Source of the DNA: Gammaproteobacteria bacterium
GTDB lineage: Bacteria; Pseudomonadota; Gammaproteobacteria; Pseudomonadales; Halieaceae
Reading direction: 5' to 3'
Assembly: GCA_002748505.1 (NCBI GenBank)
Contig: PDSN01000157.1
Span: 1 to 10,539 of the forward strand
DNA length: 10,539 bases
The notes under the pieces were generated by a model. It saw only the letters and a program-made list of their open reading frames with translations, did not search any database and was not told the origin of the DNA. The translations under genes were made by a program, and so were the position numbers. Below are positions 1 through 6,816 of this stretch, one piece after another (position 1 is the stretch's first letter; the number at the start of each line of letters is the position of its first letter).

Positions 1-207
1 CGCCCGCGCCACCACAAACAGCACCGCCACGGTTGCCAGCCCCTCGTTAGACATGCCCACCAGAGCCTGCTCCGGGGTTACCACACCGAAGACTAACAGT
101 ACCGTCACCCCGGAAAACAGAATCAAGTCTGCCGGCCAGCGAGCGACAAGCAGCAGCGCAAAACAAACAATTATATCGGCAACGACCAGCCACGCTGCTG
201 CACTCAT
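1..207 (-). CDS. SLC13-type anion permease, N-terminal part (cut by window edge)
   Basis: Only the first 69 codons are present; the gene runs out of the left edge. The ATG at 207-205 has a clear ribosome binding site (AAGGAG, 9 bases upstream). The translation starts MSAAAWLVVADIIVCFALLL, has a first hydrophobic segment at about residues 6-21, then RWPADLILFSG, a second segment at about 31-45, then TPEQALVGMSNEGLATVAVL. The pattern of a membrane segment, 'RxPADLIL', and 'TPExAL.G.SNEGL.TVAVLF' is typical of the N-terminus of SLC13/DASS-family permeases, which often carry central TrkA-C domains and import anions such as sulfate or dicarboxylates. The substrate cannot be deduced from this fragment. 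It points the same way as the dehydratase gene 79 bases upstream but has no obvious functional link to it. The family call is fairly confident; the missing C-terminal part would settle it. Confidence 0.72.
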   Translation of the reverse strand, partial: MSAAAWLVVADIIVCFALLLVARWPADLILFSGVTVLLVFGVVTPEQALVGMSNEGLATVAVLFVVARA

Positions 208-286
208 GCGGCGTATCTCCTTGCTAAAACCCTACCGGCTGCGTTGACAGAACACTCAAACACCGTTTTGTATCACATCGCTACGT

Positions 287-2308
287 CTAGTGTACCTGAT
301 CTGGAAACAATTCCTGAACATTTGAGGTCGCCATAGACACCGCGCGGCTCTGCTGCTTGCGCCAGATGTGATCATGCTTGCCCTGATAGCCATCAAAACC
401 GCTAACCACTTCGCGCAGCACGTTGCGAACACCATTGCTGTCCATCGCCTGACAGTATTTGGTCAAATCACTGAGGTAGGCACTGATTTTACCAAACTTC
501 AAGAACTCCTCTTCAGCGCGCATAATCATCGGATGCCCTGTGCCCCTGATGTCTTTGCCAAGCATTAGCTCCTCGTGCAGTTTTTCCCCAGGGCGAAGGC
601 CAATAAAGTTAATAGGGATATCTTTATTGTCGTGCAGACCGCGATCTGCCTGACGCGCCGCGTGCAATTGAATCATCCGCCGTGCCAGATCGACGATAAG
701 CACCGGCTTGCCCATATCAAGCACAAACACATCGCCGCCTTCAGCCATCGCGCTGGCCTGTAACACCAACTGAGCGGCCTCTGGAATGCTCATAAAATAG
801 CGACTTACCTCTGGATGCGTGACTGTCAAAGGCCCGCCCTTGGCGATTTGTTCCCGAAATAACGGCACAACCGAGCCCGAGCTGCCCAGCACATTGCCAA
901 AGCGCACCATACAAAAACGGGTTTTATTATTGCCGTCTGCCAGTGCCTGCAACAGCATTTCCGCAAAACGCTTGGACGCGCCCATGATATTGGTGGGGCG
1001 CACTGCTTTGTCAGTGGATACCAATACGAAGGTCTCCACACCAGCTCTACCCGCCTCATTGGCAGCGTGCCAGGTGCCCAGCACGTTGTTGGCCACGCCC
1101 TCGATCACATTGTACTCCACTAGGGGCACATGCTTGTATGCCGCCGCGTGGTAGACGGTTTGGATATTGTAGGTGCGATACAACACCTGCAAGCGTTTTT
1201 TATCCTGCACCGAACCCAACAGCGGTACAATGCTCACGGGTGCCAGCCCATCGTCATTGAGGAAGGCGCGCAATTCTCGTTCAATCGCATACAGAGCGTA
1301 TTCGTTATTCTCAAACAGAATCAATTCTTTAGGCGTAAGGCGAAGAATCTGACGGCACAGCTCTGAACCAATGGAACCACCTGCGCCGGTCACCAAAACC
1401 ACCTTGTCAGTGATACACGCCCGTAACAGTTCGGTGCGAGGTGGTACGGGATCTCTGCCAAGCAGCTCTTCCAGACTGATATCCTGAATTTCGGAAACCT
1501 CTGCCGAACCCTGTACTAATTCGTGAATACGCGGCACGGTTCGAATCTGCAGAGGCAGGGTCACCAGGGAATCGACAATCTCCTTGCGGCGCAAGGCACT
1601 GACCGAAGGCATGGCCAGTAAAATCTGGCTGATATCGTGCTCCCGCACCAACATTTCCAAGTTCGAGGGGCTCTCAACCAGCAAACCGTTGATAATCGAG
1701 CCTTGCAGCGCGGGGTCGTCGTCCACAAACACAACCGTGTGATACTGATTGCCGTGGTGCAGCGCGGTTAGCAACTGGCGACCGGACTCACCTGCACCGT
1801 AGATAATCACTTTATCGGACTGGGAACGGCGCTGCATCTGGTGATAAGCACGGACGATAAGACGACTGCCACCGACCAAAAACAGCAACAGGCAACCGTA
1901 GATCAAAGGCACAGAACGCGGCATTTCTGCGCGGGTGAAAAACACCATCAAACCCAGCGAAACCATGGAAAACAGTGCGCCGTAGCCTATCGCCCAGATC
2001 GCCTGGTGCCCCATAAAACGGATAATGGCGCGGTATAAACCGAGACGCAAAAACACCACGGCACTGAAGAATACGGTGAAAGCAGCGCAGATCAGCTCGG
2101 AGGAACCAATGGGAACGGCTAATGTGCCTAAACGCAGCGCCACGGCGCCATACAGCGCCACGCACACAAACACCATATCAAGCAATAACAAACAAGCCTG
2201 CTTGATATTGCGCGGCAGTTGCAGCAGTTTTTCAAGTGCGGTGACTAAATACATCACCACGGCACTTACCGACTTCCACAAGGAGCTCGCAAACCTACCT
2301 AGCAACAC
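287..2308 (-). CDS. wbpM: UDP-GlcNAc 4,6-dehydratase, membrane-bound, WbpM/CapD family
   Basis: This inner-membrane enzyme should convert UDP-GlcNAc to UDP-2-acetamido-2,6-dideoxy-4-ketohexose, the precursor of 6-deoxy-HexNAc sugars in O-antigen or capsule. At 673 residues it is a full-length WbpM-type protein. Hydrophobic segments at about 37-58, 72-89, 107-124 and 133-149 form the membrane region. A first Rossmann-like domain begins at YGAGESG (170-176). The catalytic SDR domain has the NAD(P)-binding motif TGAGGSIGSEL (307-317), and STDKAVRPTNIMGASK (431-446) places Asp433/Lys434 and Met442/Lys446 at the active site. Met replaces the usual Tyr of YxxxK, as in WbpM and unlike small FlaA1-type enzymes. 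LRPGEKLHEEL (571-581) is the usual C-terminal substrate motif. The start is GTG (2308-2306) with AAGGAG five bases upstream. It follows the wbpL-like gene by 71 bases and has its own promoter. Family assignment is very secure; the exact sugar made is inferred. Confidence 0.93.
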   Translation of the reverse strand: MLLGRFASSLWKSVSAVVMYLVTALEKLLQLPRNIKQACLLLLDMVFVCVALYGAVALRLGTLAVPIGSSELICAAFTVFFSAVVFLRLGLYRAIIRFMGHQAIWAIGYGALFSMVSLGLMVFFTRAEMPRSVPLIYGCLLLFLVGGSRLIVRAYHQMQRRSQSDKVIIYGAGESGRQLLTALHHGNQYHTVVFVDDDPALQGSIINGLLVESPSNLEMLVREHDISQILLAMPSVSALRRKEIVDSLVTLPLQIRTVPRIHELVQGSAEVSEIQDISLEELLGRDPVPPRTELLRACITDKVVLVTGAGGSIGSELCRQILRLTPKELILFENNEYALYAIERELRAFLNDDGLAPVSIVPLLGSVQDKKRLQVLYRTYNIQTVYHAAAYKHVPLVEYNVIEGVANNVLGTWHAANEAGRAGVETFVLVSTDKAVRPTNIMGASKRFAEMLLQALADGNNKTRFCMVRFGNVLGSSGSVVPLFREQIAKGGPLTVTHPEVSRYFMSIPEAAQLVLQASAMAEGGDVFVLDMGKPVLIVDLARRMIQLHAARQADRGLHDNKDIPINFIGLRPGEKLHEELMLGKDIRGTGHPMIMRAEEEFLKFGKISAYLSDLTKYCQAMDSNGVRNVLREVVSGFDGYQGKHDHIWRKQQSRAVSMATSNVQELFPDQVH

Positions 2309-2339
2309 CGATACTCCTTTTCATTGGTCTAATCCGCGC

Positions 2340-2369
2340 ATTATGCGGACTTTCGGCAGGTAATCTCAA
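2340..2369 (-). promoter_or_regulatory. Candidate sigma-70 promoter of the wbpM-like gene
   Basis: On the minus strand a -35 box TTGAGA (2369-2364) and a -10 box CATAAT (2345-2340) each match the consensus at five of six positions, with an 18-base spacer. Transcription would start near 2333, giving a short leader of about 25 bases before the GTG at 2308. The -10 box lies inside an 11-base palindrome, CGCATTATGCG (2337-2347). This suggests the dehydratase can be expressed independently of the two genes upstream. Confidence 0.6.
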
Positions 2370-2379
2370 GGAAAACCCG

Positions 2380-3369
2380 CTATTTATCAAAACCTAATTG
2401 TCGCAAATTAAACATTACTATGACCAGTGGAACATACACTAAAATTACCAACAAGGCTTGCGCCTGCGGCCAAATCACCGCAGCCAGCGCGCAGGGAAAC
2501 AACCAAAATACAAACAACAACACAAAAATCGCCACCACCGCAAGGTGGCTGTTGAAATGCCTGCTAAGGCGTTGATAGGCGTGCGAGCGATGCGCCTCGG
2601 TAACAACCTGCCCATCGGCGAAGCGCCAAATCAAGGTGTAAGTGGCATCAGTAATAAACACTGCCAGTAAAATCAGCCAACAGGCGATGGGCAACAGACC
2701 CTGCCAATGACCGTACAGTGCCAGTGCACCCAGCACAAACCCCGTGGGCACACTGCCCGCATCGCCCATAAACAAGCGCGCAGGCGGAAAGTTCCAGAAC
2801 AAAAACCCCAGATGGCAGGCGGCAAACAGACTCAAATACAACACATAGGTCTCGCCCCCGGCAAATGACCATACCAGGTATGCCGCCGCGCCACAGGCCA
2901 AAATCGCCTGCAGCGCCGCGAGCGCATCAATTCCGTCCATAAAATTGTACAGATTGGTCAGCCACAGTAGCGCCAGCACCGCCCCCGCCGCAAGGAATAC
3001 AGACCCCGCCAGGCCATACGCAGCAAAGGGAACAATGACCAGCACGCAAAGGCTAATAAGCGCACCGTAAACCAACAGGCGCAGCCTGGCAGAAAGATCG
3101 TACTTGTCATCCAGCACACCGACAATACACAAGATCAGCGCGACAAAGGTGATAAAACCCAGCTCGGGTCTCCAGGGTATACCGCTAAAAAACCCGCCAA
3201 TCACACACAGCAGCAGTGCCGTAATAATGCCCACCCCACCGCCGTGTGGGGTGGGTACAACGTGGGAACTGCGTTCATTAGGGATATCCGCCAGCTCCCA
3301 CTGAGCGGCTTTTTTCATGTACAACCCGCACAGGCACAGCGACAGCAGTGCGCCTGCGGCTATAATCAT
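2380..3369 (-). CDS. wbpL: WbpL-type undecaprenyl-phosphate N-acetylhexosamine-1-phosphate transferase (MraY/WecA family)
   Basis: This integral membrane enzyme transfers a HexNAc-1-phosphate from a UDP-sugar to undecaprenyl phosphate on the cytoplasmic face, the first step of O-antigen or related glycan assembly. The ATG at 3369-3367 gives 329 residues and overlaps the upstream stop as ATGA, so it is preferred over an in-frame start 19 codons earlier. Family motifs are in order: NERSSHVVPTPHGGG (31-45), the Mg-binding DD pair in LDDKYDLSARLRL (about 86-98), TNLYNFMDGID (138-148), LFMGDAGS (199-206) and the cytoplasmic HRSHAYQRL loop (260-268). About ten hydrophobic segments fill the rest. 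PTPHGGG and the HRSHAYQRL loop fit the WbpL/WecA branch rather than MraY. Between a 4-keto-reductase and a 4,6-dehydratase, its donor is most likely UDP-D-QuiNAc or UDP-D-FucNAc; that specificity is inferred from P. aeruginosa WbpL and cannot be read from sequence. Confidence 0.88.
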   Translation of the reverse strand: MIIAAGALLSLCLCGLYMKKAAQWELADIPNERSSHVVPTPHGGGVGIITALLLCVIGGFFSGIPWRPELGFITFVALILCIVGVLDDKYDLSARLRLLVYGALISLCVLVIVPFAAYGLAGSVFLAAGAVLALLWLTNLYNFMDGIDALAALQAILACGAAAYLVWSFAGGETYVLYLSLFAACHLGFLFWNFPPARLFMGDAGSVPTGFVLGALALYGHWQGLLPIACWLILLAVFITDATYTLIWRFADGQVVTEAHRSHAYQRLSRHFNSHLAVVAIFVLLFVFWLFPCALAAVIWPQAQALLVILVYVPLVIVMFNLRQLGFDK

Positions 3370-4298
3370 CGAGAAGTATCCGTTGTGCCCACCAGAGCCT
3401 CTTCCAGCGATGTGACTGGATGCCAATCGAGACGCCAGCAGATGGCGTGACTGTCATATCGGTCATAACCGAATAATTTTTCGTAGAGGGTATTTCCCGG
3501 CGGCTGGCGCTGAACCCACTGCACCACACGACAAAAACCACGCCACACCCACAGCGGCAGTGTTTTGCGCTTACCCACACCAAAAGCAGTGGCGTAGAAG
3601 TCGTATATTTCTTGAAATGAACAGGCACGTCGGTCAGCGACAATATAAGTATTCACCCCCGACCACTCCTGTTCTGCAACGCGCCCCAGCAACTCGACAA
3701 GATCTGAGCGTGCGATAACGGAGCGAGAACCCACGTCCGGTGGCCGCGGCAAGCCGCGCTGTACCGCGGCTCGTAACTTCGCGAGATTGCCCCCGGCCTC
3801 GGGTGCGCACACCAGCGCAGGGCGCAAAATCACCACCGCCATATCGCTGCCAGCGAAACGCTCACGCAGCGCCTGCTCTGCATGCCACTTCGACAGGCCA
3901 TAAGGGTCTTGAGGCTCACTGCACTGTTTTTCCGTGCGCGCCAGACCCGCAGGCCCCCGCCCCATTGCCCTGACACTGGAGACAAACACAAACAACTTCA
4001 CACCAGCTTGCTCTGCCTGCTTCGCGAGCGTCAACACCGCATCGCAGTTAAGGCGCTGATACGCCACGTCGCTGGCGCTTTGGTGAGCGATTCCCGCCAA
4101 ATGATAGACAACATCCACACCTTGAAGGTTTTCGGCGTTCAAACTGTTTTGGCTGAGGTCAACCGCTATATGCTGCTCCACACCCGCCACAGGCTCGCCC
4201 GATCGACTGACCGCAACAAGCTCGACGCCCTTTGCCTGCAAATGCCAACACAGGGGTTTGCCAATAAAACCGGAGGCTCCGGTTACTAAGACTCGCAT
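3366..4298 (-). CDS. NAD-dependent sugar epimerase/4-keto-reductase (extended SDR, WbpV/WreQ-like)
   Basis: This 310-residue protein is an extended short-chain dehydrogenase acting on nucleotide sugars. It has the NAD(P)-binding motif TGASGFIG (6-13), DVVYHLAGIAH (62-72), the catalytic Ser region FVSSVRAMG (105-113) and the Tyr-Lys pair in DPYGLSKWHAEQ (131-142; Tyr133, Lys137). LRPALVCAP (158-166) is the usual substrate-side motif. As first gene of the module with WbpL- and WbpM-like partners, its probable role is reducing the 4-keto group of the dehydratase product to give UDP-D-QuiNAc or UDP-D-FucNAc, as reported for P. aeruginosa WbpV/WbpK and rhizobial WreQ. A simple 4-epimerase role cannot be excluded. 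The ATG at 4298 is preceded by a G-rich stretch (GGGGG, 9 bases upstream), a modest ribosome binding site. Its TGA overlaps the next ATG, so translation of the two is probably coupled. Confidence 0.85.
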   Translation of the reverse strand: MRVLVTGASGFIGKPLCWHLQAKGVELVAVSRSGEPVAGVEQHIAVDLSQNSLNAENLQGVDVVYHLAGIAHQSASDVAYQRLNCDAVLTLAKQAEQAGVKLFVFVSSVRAMGRGPAGLARTEKQCSEPQDPYGLSKWHAEQALRERFAGSDMAVVILRPALVCAPEAGGNLAKLRAAVQRGLPRPPDVGSRSVIARSDLVELLGRVAEQEWSGVNTYIVADRRACSFQEIYDFYATAFGVGKRKTLPLWVWRGFCRVVQWVQRQPPGNTLYEKLFGYDRYDSHAICWRLDWHPVTSLEEALVGTTDTSR

Positions 4299-4350
4299 CG
4301 GCGCGCCCCCAATAATTCACAGGAGCACCTTCTACCACATCGCTCAGGTC

Positions 4351-4417
4351 GTATCATCACACTGCCACATCATCTTAGAAAATAAACAAAGGAGCCTAGG
4401 CTCCTAAGTGATGATAC
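4351..4417. repeat. 10-bp perfect inverted repeat enclosing a terminator
   Basis: GTATCATCAC (4351-4360) is the exact reverse complement of GTGATGATAC (4408-4417). The arms are 47 bases apart and the ComEA-gene terminator lies between them. The repeat lies downstream of the ComEA-like gene and upstream of the epimerase gene, so it may be an outer stem of the transcript end or a two-site operator for the sugar genes. Confidence 0.5.
4379..4405 (-). terminator. Intrinsic terminator of the ComEA-like gene
   Basis: The 16-base palindrome AGGAGCCTAGGCTCCT (4390-4405) can form a six-pair stem with a CTAG loop. On the minus strand it is followed directly by a T-rich tract (TTGTTTATTTT, 4389-4379). 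It lies 25 bases after the ComEA-like stop codon and separates that gene from the sugar module. The stem is short, so termination may be partial. Confidence 0.6.
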
Positions 4418-4430
4418 CCATGCCTGATGT

Positions 4431-4772
4431 TTATTCCAGTGAAATCACGGCTTTATTGCGTTCAATTGTGGATTTTCCGATGCCGTTCACATCTTCCAGC
4501 TCATCCAGCGAAGCAAATGGCCCGTAGGTCTGGCGATATTTAACAATGGCATTGGCGCGCTGCAAGCCCACGCCCACCAGCGCATCGGCCAGGGTTTGCG
4601 CGTCGGCCTGGTTGATGTTCACCTTTACGGGCATTGCAGAACCGGGCTCCGCGCTGACGGGCAAACTCAGTAAGGCCGCAAGACCCATCATAAAAGTCAA
4701 GGCGATGGCAGAAAGCGTGCCGCGCGATGCAGGGCGCGCGGACAGGGGTGGTGTTTGTATATTTACGGTCAT
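4431..4772 (-). CDS. Secreted helix-hairpin-helix protein, ComEA family
   Basis: A 113-residue protein with an N-terminal export signal and one helix-hairpin-helix DNA-binding domain. After an 18-residue polar leader with Arg13 and Arg17, a hydrophobic segment (about 20-38) ends in PVSA, a probable signal peptidase site after residue 41. The mature part has VNINQADAQTL (51-61), a first hairpin around VGVGLQRA (66-73) and a second around DVNGIGKSTI (94-103), the usual ComEA double motif. ComEA proteins bind incoming DNA in the periplasm and ratchet it inward during transformation; whether this one does so is unproven, since short ComEA-like proteins are common in bacteria without known competence. 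The ATG at 4772 has a strong GAGGAG site seven bases upstream. The spacer from pyrF carries a long hairpin, and a terminator follows, so it may be a single-gene unit. A comEA-like gene next to wbpM is also known in Pseudomonas. Confidence 0.88.
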   Translation of the reverse strand: MTVNIQTPPLSARPASRGTLSAIALTFMMGLAALLSLPVSAEPGSAMPVKVNINQADAQTLADALVGVGLQRANAIVKYRQTYGPFASLDELEDVNGIGKSTIERNKAVISLE

Positions 4773-4786
4773 AAGACGACTCCTCG

Positions 4787-4834
4787 TACTGTGTCAATGT
4801 TGCGGACACGGCAAGCATCCGCAACGACACAGTA
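4787..4834. repeat. Long hairpin between pyrF and the ComEA-like gene
   Basis: The outer arms TACTGTGTC (4787-4795) and GACACAGTA (4826-4834) pair perfectly, and the inner arms GTTGCGGA (4799-4806) and TCCGCAAC (4818-4825) pair perfectly. This gives 17 base pairs with one three-base bulge (4796-4798) and an 11-base loop. Neither strand has a T tract next to it, so it is not a typical intrinsic terminator. On the minus strand it ends one base before the GAGGAG ribosome binding site of the ComEA-like gene. It could be an RNA processing or translational control structure, a DNA-binding site, or a dispersed palindromic repeat. Confidence 0.7.
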
Positions 4835-4882
4835 ACAAGCAGCGGGGGTTCAGGCAGCAGCAAAAGCGACCGGCGTTTGAGC

Positions 4883-5578
4883 TTATTCGGCCAGTTCTCG
4901 TCCAATTCGCTCAAGCGCGGCAAGTGGGTCGCTGGCACCGGTGATAGAGCGCCCAATCACCAGATAATCCGCCCCGGCTCTGACCGCATCTTTTGGCGTC
5001 ATCACCCGGCGCTGGTCGTTGGCACTGTCGCCCGCGAGGCGAATACCCGGCGTTACCAAGGCAAAACCTGCATCGGTCGCCACGCGCAGCTCTGGGGCTT
5101 CGGCAGCGGAGCAGACCACGCCGTCCAGGCCACACTCATGCGCCAGCAACGCCAACTGCTTTGCGCGCTCAGCCGGGGCTTCGCCGTGACCCAGCTCGGT
5201 CAAATCCTGCTCGTTCATGCTGGTCAGCACCGTCACCGCAATCAACAGCGGTTTGTGCTCGCGCCCTGCAAGAGCCTGCTGTGCGGCGCGCATCATGCGC
5301 GAACCACCGCTGGCATGCACGTTAACCATCCACACGCCCAAATCCGCTGCGGCGCTGACCGCCTTGGCAACAGTGCTGGGAATATCGTGAAATTTCAGAT
5401 CCAGGAAAACTTCAAAACCCCGTTCCTGCAAACGCTGAACCAAGGCGGGGCCAAAACGAGTAAACAATTCCTTGCCGACTTTTAATCGACACAATTCTGG
5501 CGACAAGCGATCAGTCAACGCATAGACCGCCTCCTCGTTGTCAAAATCCAGTGCCACAATGACGGGTAATGCCGGCAT
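4883..5578 (-). CDS. pyrF: Orotidine 5'-phosphate decarboxylase
   Basis: PyrF catalyses the last step of de novo UMP synthesis, decarboxylating orotidine 5'-phosphate in the cytoplasm. The 231-residue protein has the family set in order: VALDF (8-12) with Asp11, LKVGKELF (32-39) with Lys33, the catalytic DLKFHDIP signature (60-67; Asp60, Lys62, Asp65), VNVHASGG (85-92), the phosphate-binding PGIR (177-180) and IGRSIT (208-213). The ATG at 5578 is chosen because AAGGAG lies six bases upstream and it gives the normal length; the reading frame is open for 43 more codons upstream, but that part overlaps lapB and resembles nothing in PyrF. It starts 26 bases after lapB, an arrangement (lapA-lapB-pyrF) conserved in E. 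coli and other gammaproteobacteria, so it is probably co-transcribed. Identification is essentially certain. Confidence 0.97.
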   Translation of the reverse strand: MPALPVIVALDFDNEEAVYALTDRLSPELCRLKVGKELFTRFGPALVQRLQERGFEVFLDLKFHDIPSTVAKAVSAAADLGVWMVNVHASGGSRMMRAAQQALAGREHKPLLIAVTVLTSMNEQDLTELGHGEAPAERAKQLALLAHECGLDGVVCSAAEAPELRVATDAGFALVTPGIRLAGDSANDQRRVMTPKDAVRAGADYLVIGRSITGASDPLAALERIGRELAE

Positions 5579-5604
5579 GCTTATCTCCTTGCGTTTATAA
5601 ACTA

Positions 5605-6816
5605 CTACTCGCCATCCAGGCCGCGAATCCCTGTGGTCGTGCCCCACTGCTGACAGCCCGGGCACTGCCAGTGCAGTTGCCTGCCAGAAAAACCGCATTG
5701 GCGACAACGGTACACGGGACTCTCGTCGATCAAAGCCTGCAACAAGCTTTGCAGCAGGCTGAGATCGTCCTTTTGCGATTCATCACCGGCCTCATCGATC
5801 AGCCACTGCAGCCATTGACTGACACTGCGCAGTGATGGGCGTTGGCGCAATTGTGCGGCCAAAAATGCCGAAGCGGCTCGTTTATCCTGGGTCTGGCTGA
5901 TATACCGCGCCACTTCCAGTACCAGGGTAGCCGAGGGCGCCTTGTCCAAACAACGCTGCAGATAGCGGCTGAGCCCCTCCAGATCGTCGATGGCTTCGTA
6001 GCCCTGCTTCAACAACGCCAGCGTTTCGGGAACGGCTTCGGGGTCCTGCTGGCGAACACTCTGTAGCGCGCGAATACCCGCTCGATAATCCCCGCAGCGG
6101 TATTCAAGCTCACCGAGCAACAGCGATGCGCGCACGCAGCGGCGATCACGCTCCAACGCTTTGCGAAGCTCTACACGCGCCGCCCCCCACTGACTCTTCG
6201 CCATAGCTTCGCTGGCGATTTCACAATGATAATGCGCAATCGCTGTACGCAACTTGCGCTGCGCTCGGGCTTCATCTGCATCGGGACTGCTGCTTAACAG
6301 GGAACGGCGCGGCAGTATGGCCTCGGCACTTGCCACAGCTTGTGACCAGTCTTTTTGCCGCTCATAAATGGACACCAGATAAGTCAGGCTGGCCTTGCGC
6401 TGCTCCGCTGACTCACTCGCCAAATCCTGCAGCAAGCGCTCAGCACGATCAAGCAGACCGGCGCTGATATAATCTTTGGCTAATTCAAGATGGGCGCGGT
6501 GAATCAGGCGCGCCGGCAGACTCGGGCGCGATAACAAATTCTGGTGTACCCGCACCGCGCGATCAGCCTCACCCCGGCGGCGTAACAAACTACCCACTGC
6601 GAGGTGGGTTTCTACAGTTTCACTATTGACATCGAGGCCATCGATAAAAGCGTCCACCGCGCCGTTAGGCTCGGCGTCTAGCAAATAGTTCAAACCCTGA
6701 TAATAGCCACTTACGCGAGCAGAATCGGCGTGTTTTTGCCTGCCACTTGCACGCCCTGCATACCAACCGGCAGCCACCGCCACCAGCAACACGCCAAACA
6801 GCAACAGGTCATTCAC
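5605..6816 (-). CDS. lapB: Lipopolysaccharide assembly protein B (TPR protein with rubredoxin-type zinc/iron knuckle)
   Basis: LapB (YciM) is anchored in the inner membrane with its body in the cytoplasm. In E. coli it works with the FtsH protease to promote LpxC degradation and so sets the LPS synthesis rate. Here a 403-residue protein starts with one membrane segment (about 3-20), followed by GYYQGLNYLLDAEPNGAVDAF (37-57) and a series of TPR-like helical repeats to about residue 340. The C-terminus has two CxxC knuckles, CRQCGF (371-376) and CPGC (385-388), with ten residues between the pairs as in E. coli LapB. The start is a GTG at 6816-6814 inside the lapA coding end, giving an eight-base overlap. 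No nearby in-frame ATG fits, so translation probably depends on lapA. pyrF follows after 26 bases. Confidence 0.94.
   Translation of the reverse strand: MNDLLLFGVLLVAVAAGWYAGRASGRQKHADSARVSGYYQGLNYLLDAEPNGAVDAFIDGLDVNSETVETHLAVGSLLRRRGEADRAVRVHQNLLSRPSLPARLIHRAHLELAKDYISAGLLDRAERLLQDLASESAEQRKASLTYLVSIYERQKDWSQAVASAEAILPRRSLLSSSPDADEARAQRKLRTAIAHYHCEIASEAMAKSQWGAARVELRKALERDRRCVRASLLLGELEYRCGDYRAGIRALQSVRQQDPEAVPETLALLKQGYEAIDDLEGLSRYLQRCLDKAPSATLVLEVARYISQTQDKRAASAFLAAQLRQRPSLRSVSQWLQWLIDEAGDESQKDDLSLLQSLLQALIDESPVYRCRQCGFSGRQLHWQCPGCQQWGTTTGIRGLDGE

Noticed and set aside
208..286. A promoter or terminator between the dehydratase and the permease genes
   Set aside because: No hairpin with a T tract was seen, and the best -35 and -10 candidates match the consensus too poorly to report.
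3370..3426. Longer start for the WbpL-like protein, adding 19 residues
   Set aside because: The added residues are polar and overlap the upstream gene, while the ATG at 3369 gives the classic ATGA overlap and starts directly at the first membrane segment.
5579..5707. Longer start for PyrF, adding 43 residues
   Set aside because: The extension overlaps the end of lapB and matches nothing in PyrF. The ATG at 5578 has an ideal AAGGAG site and gives the usual length.
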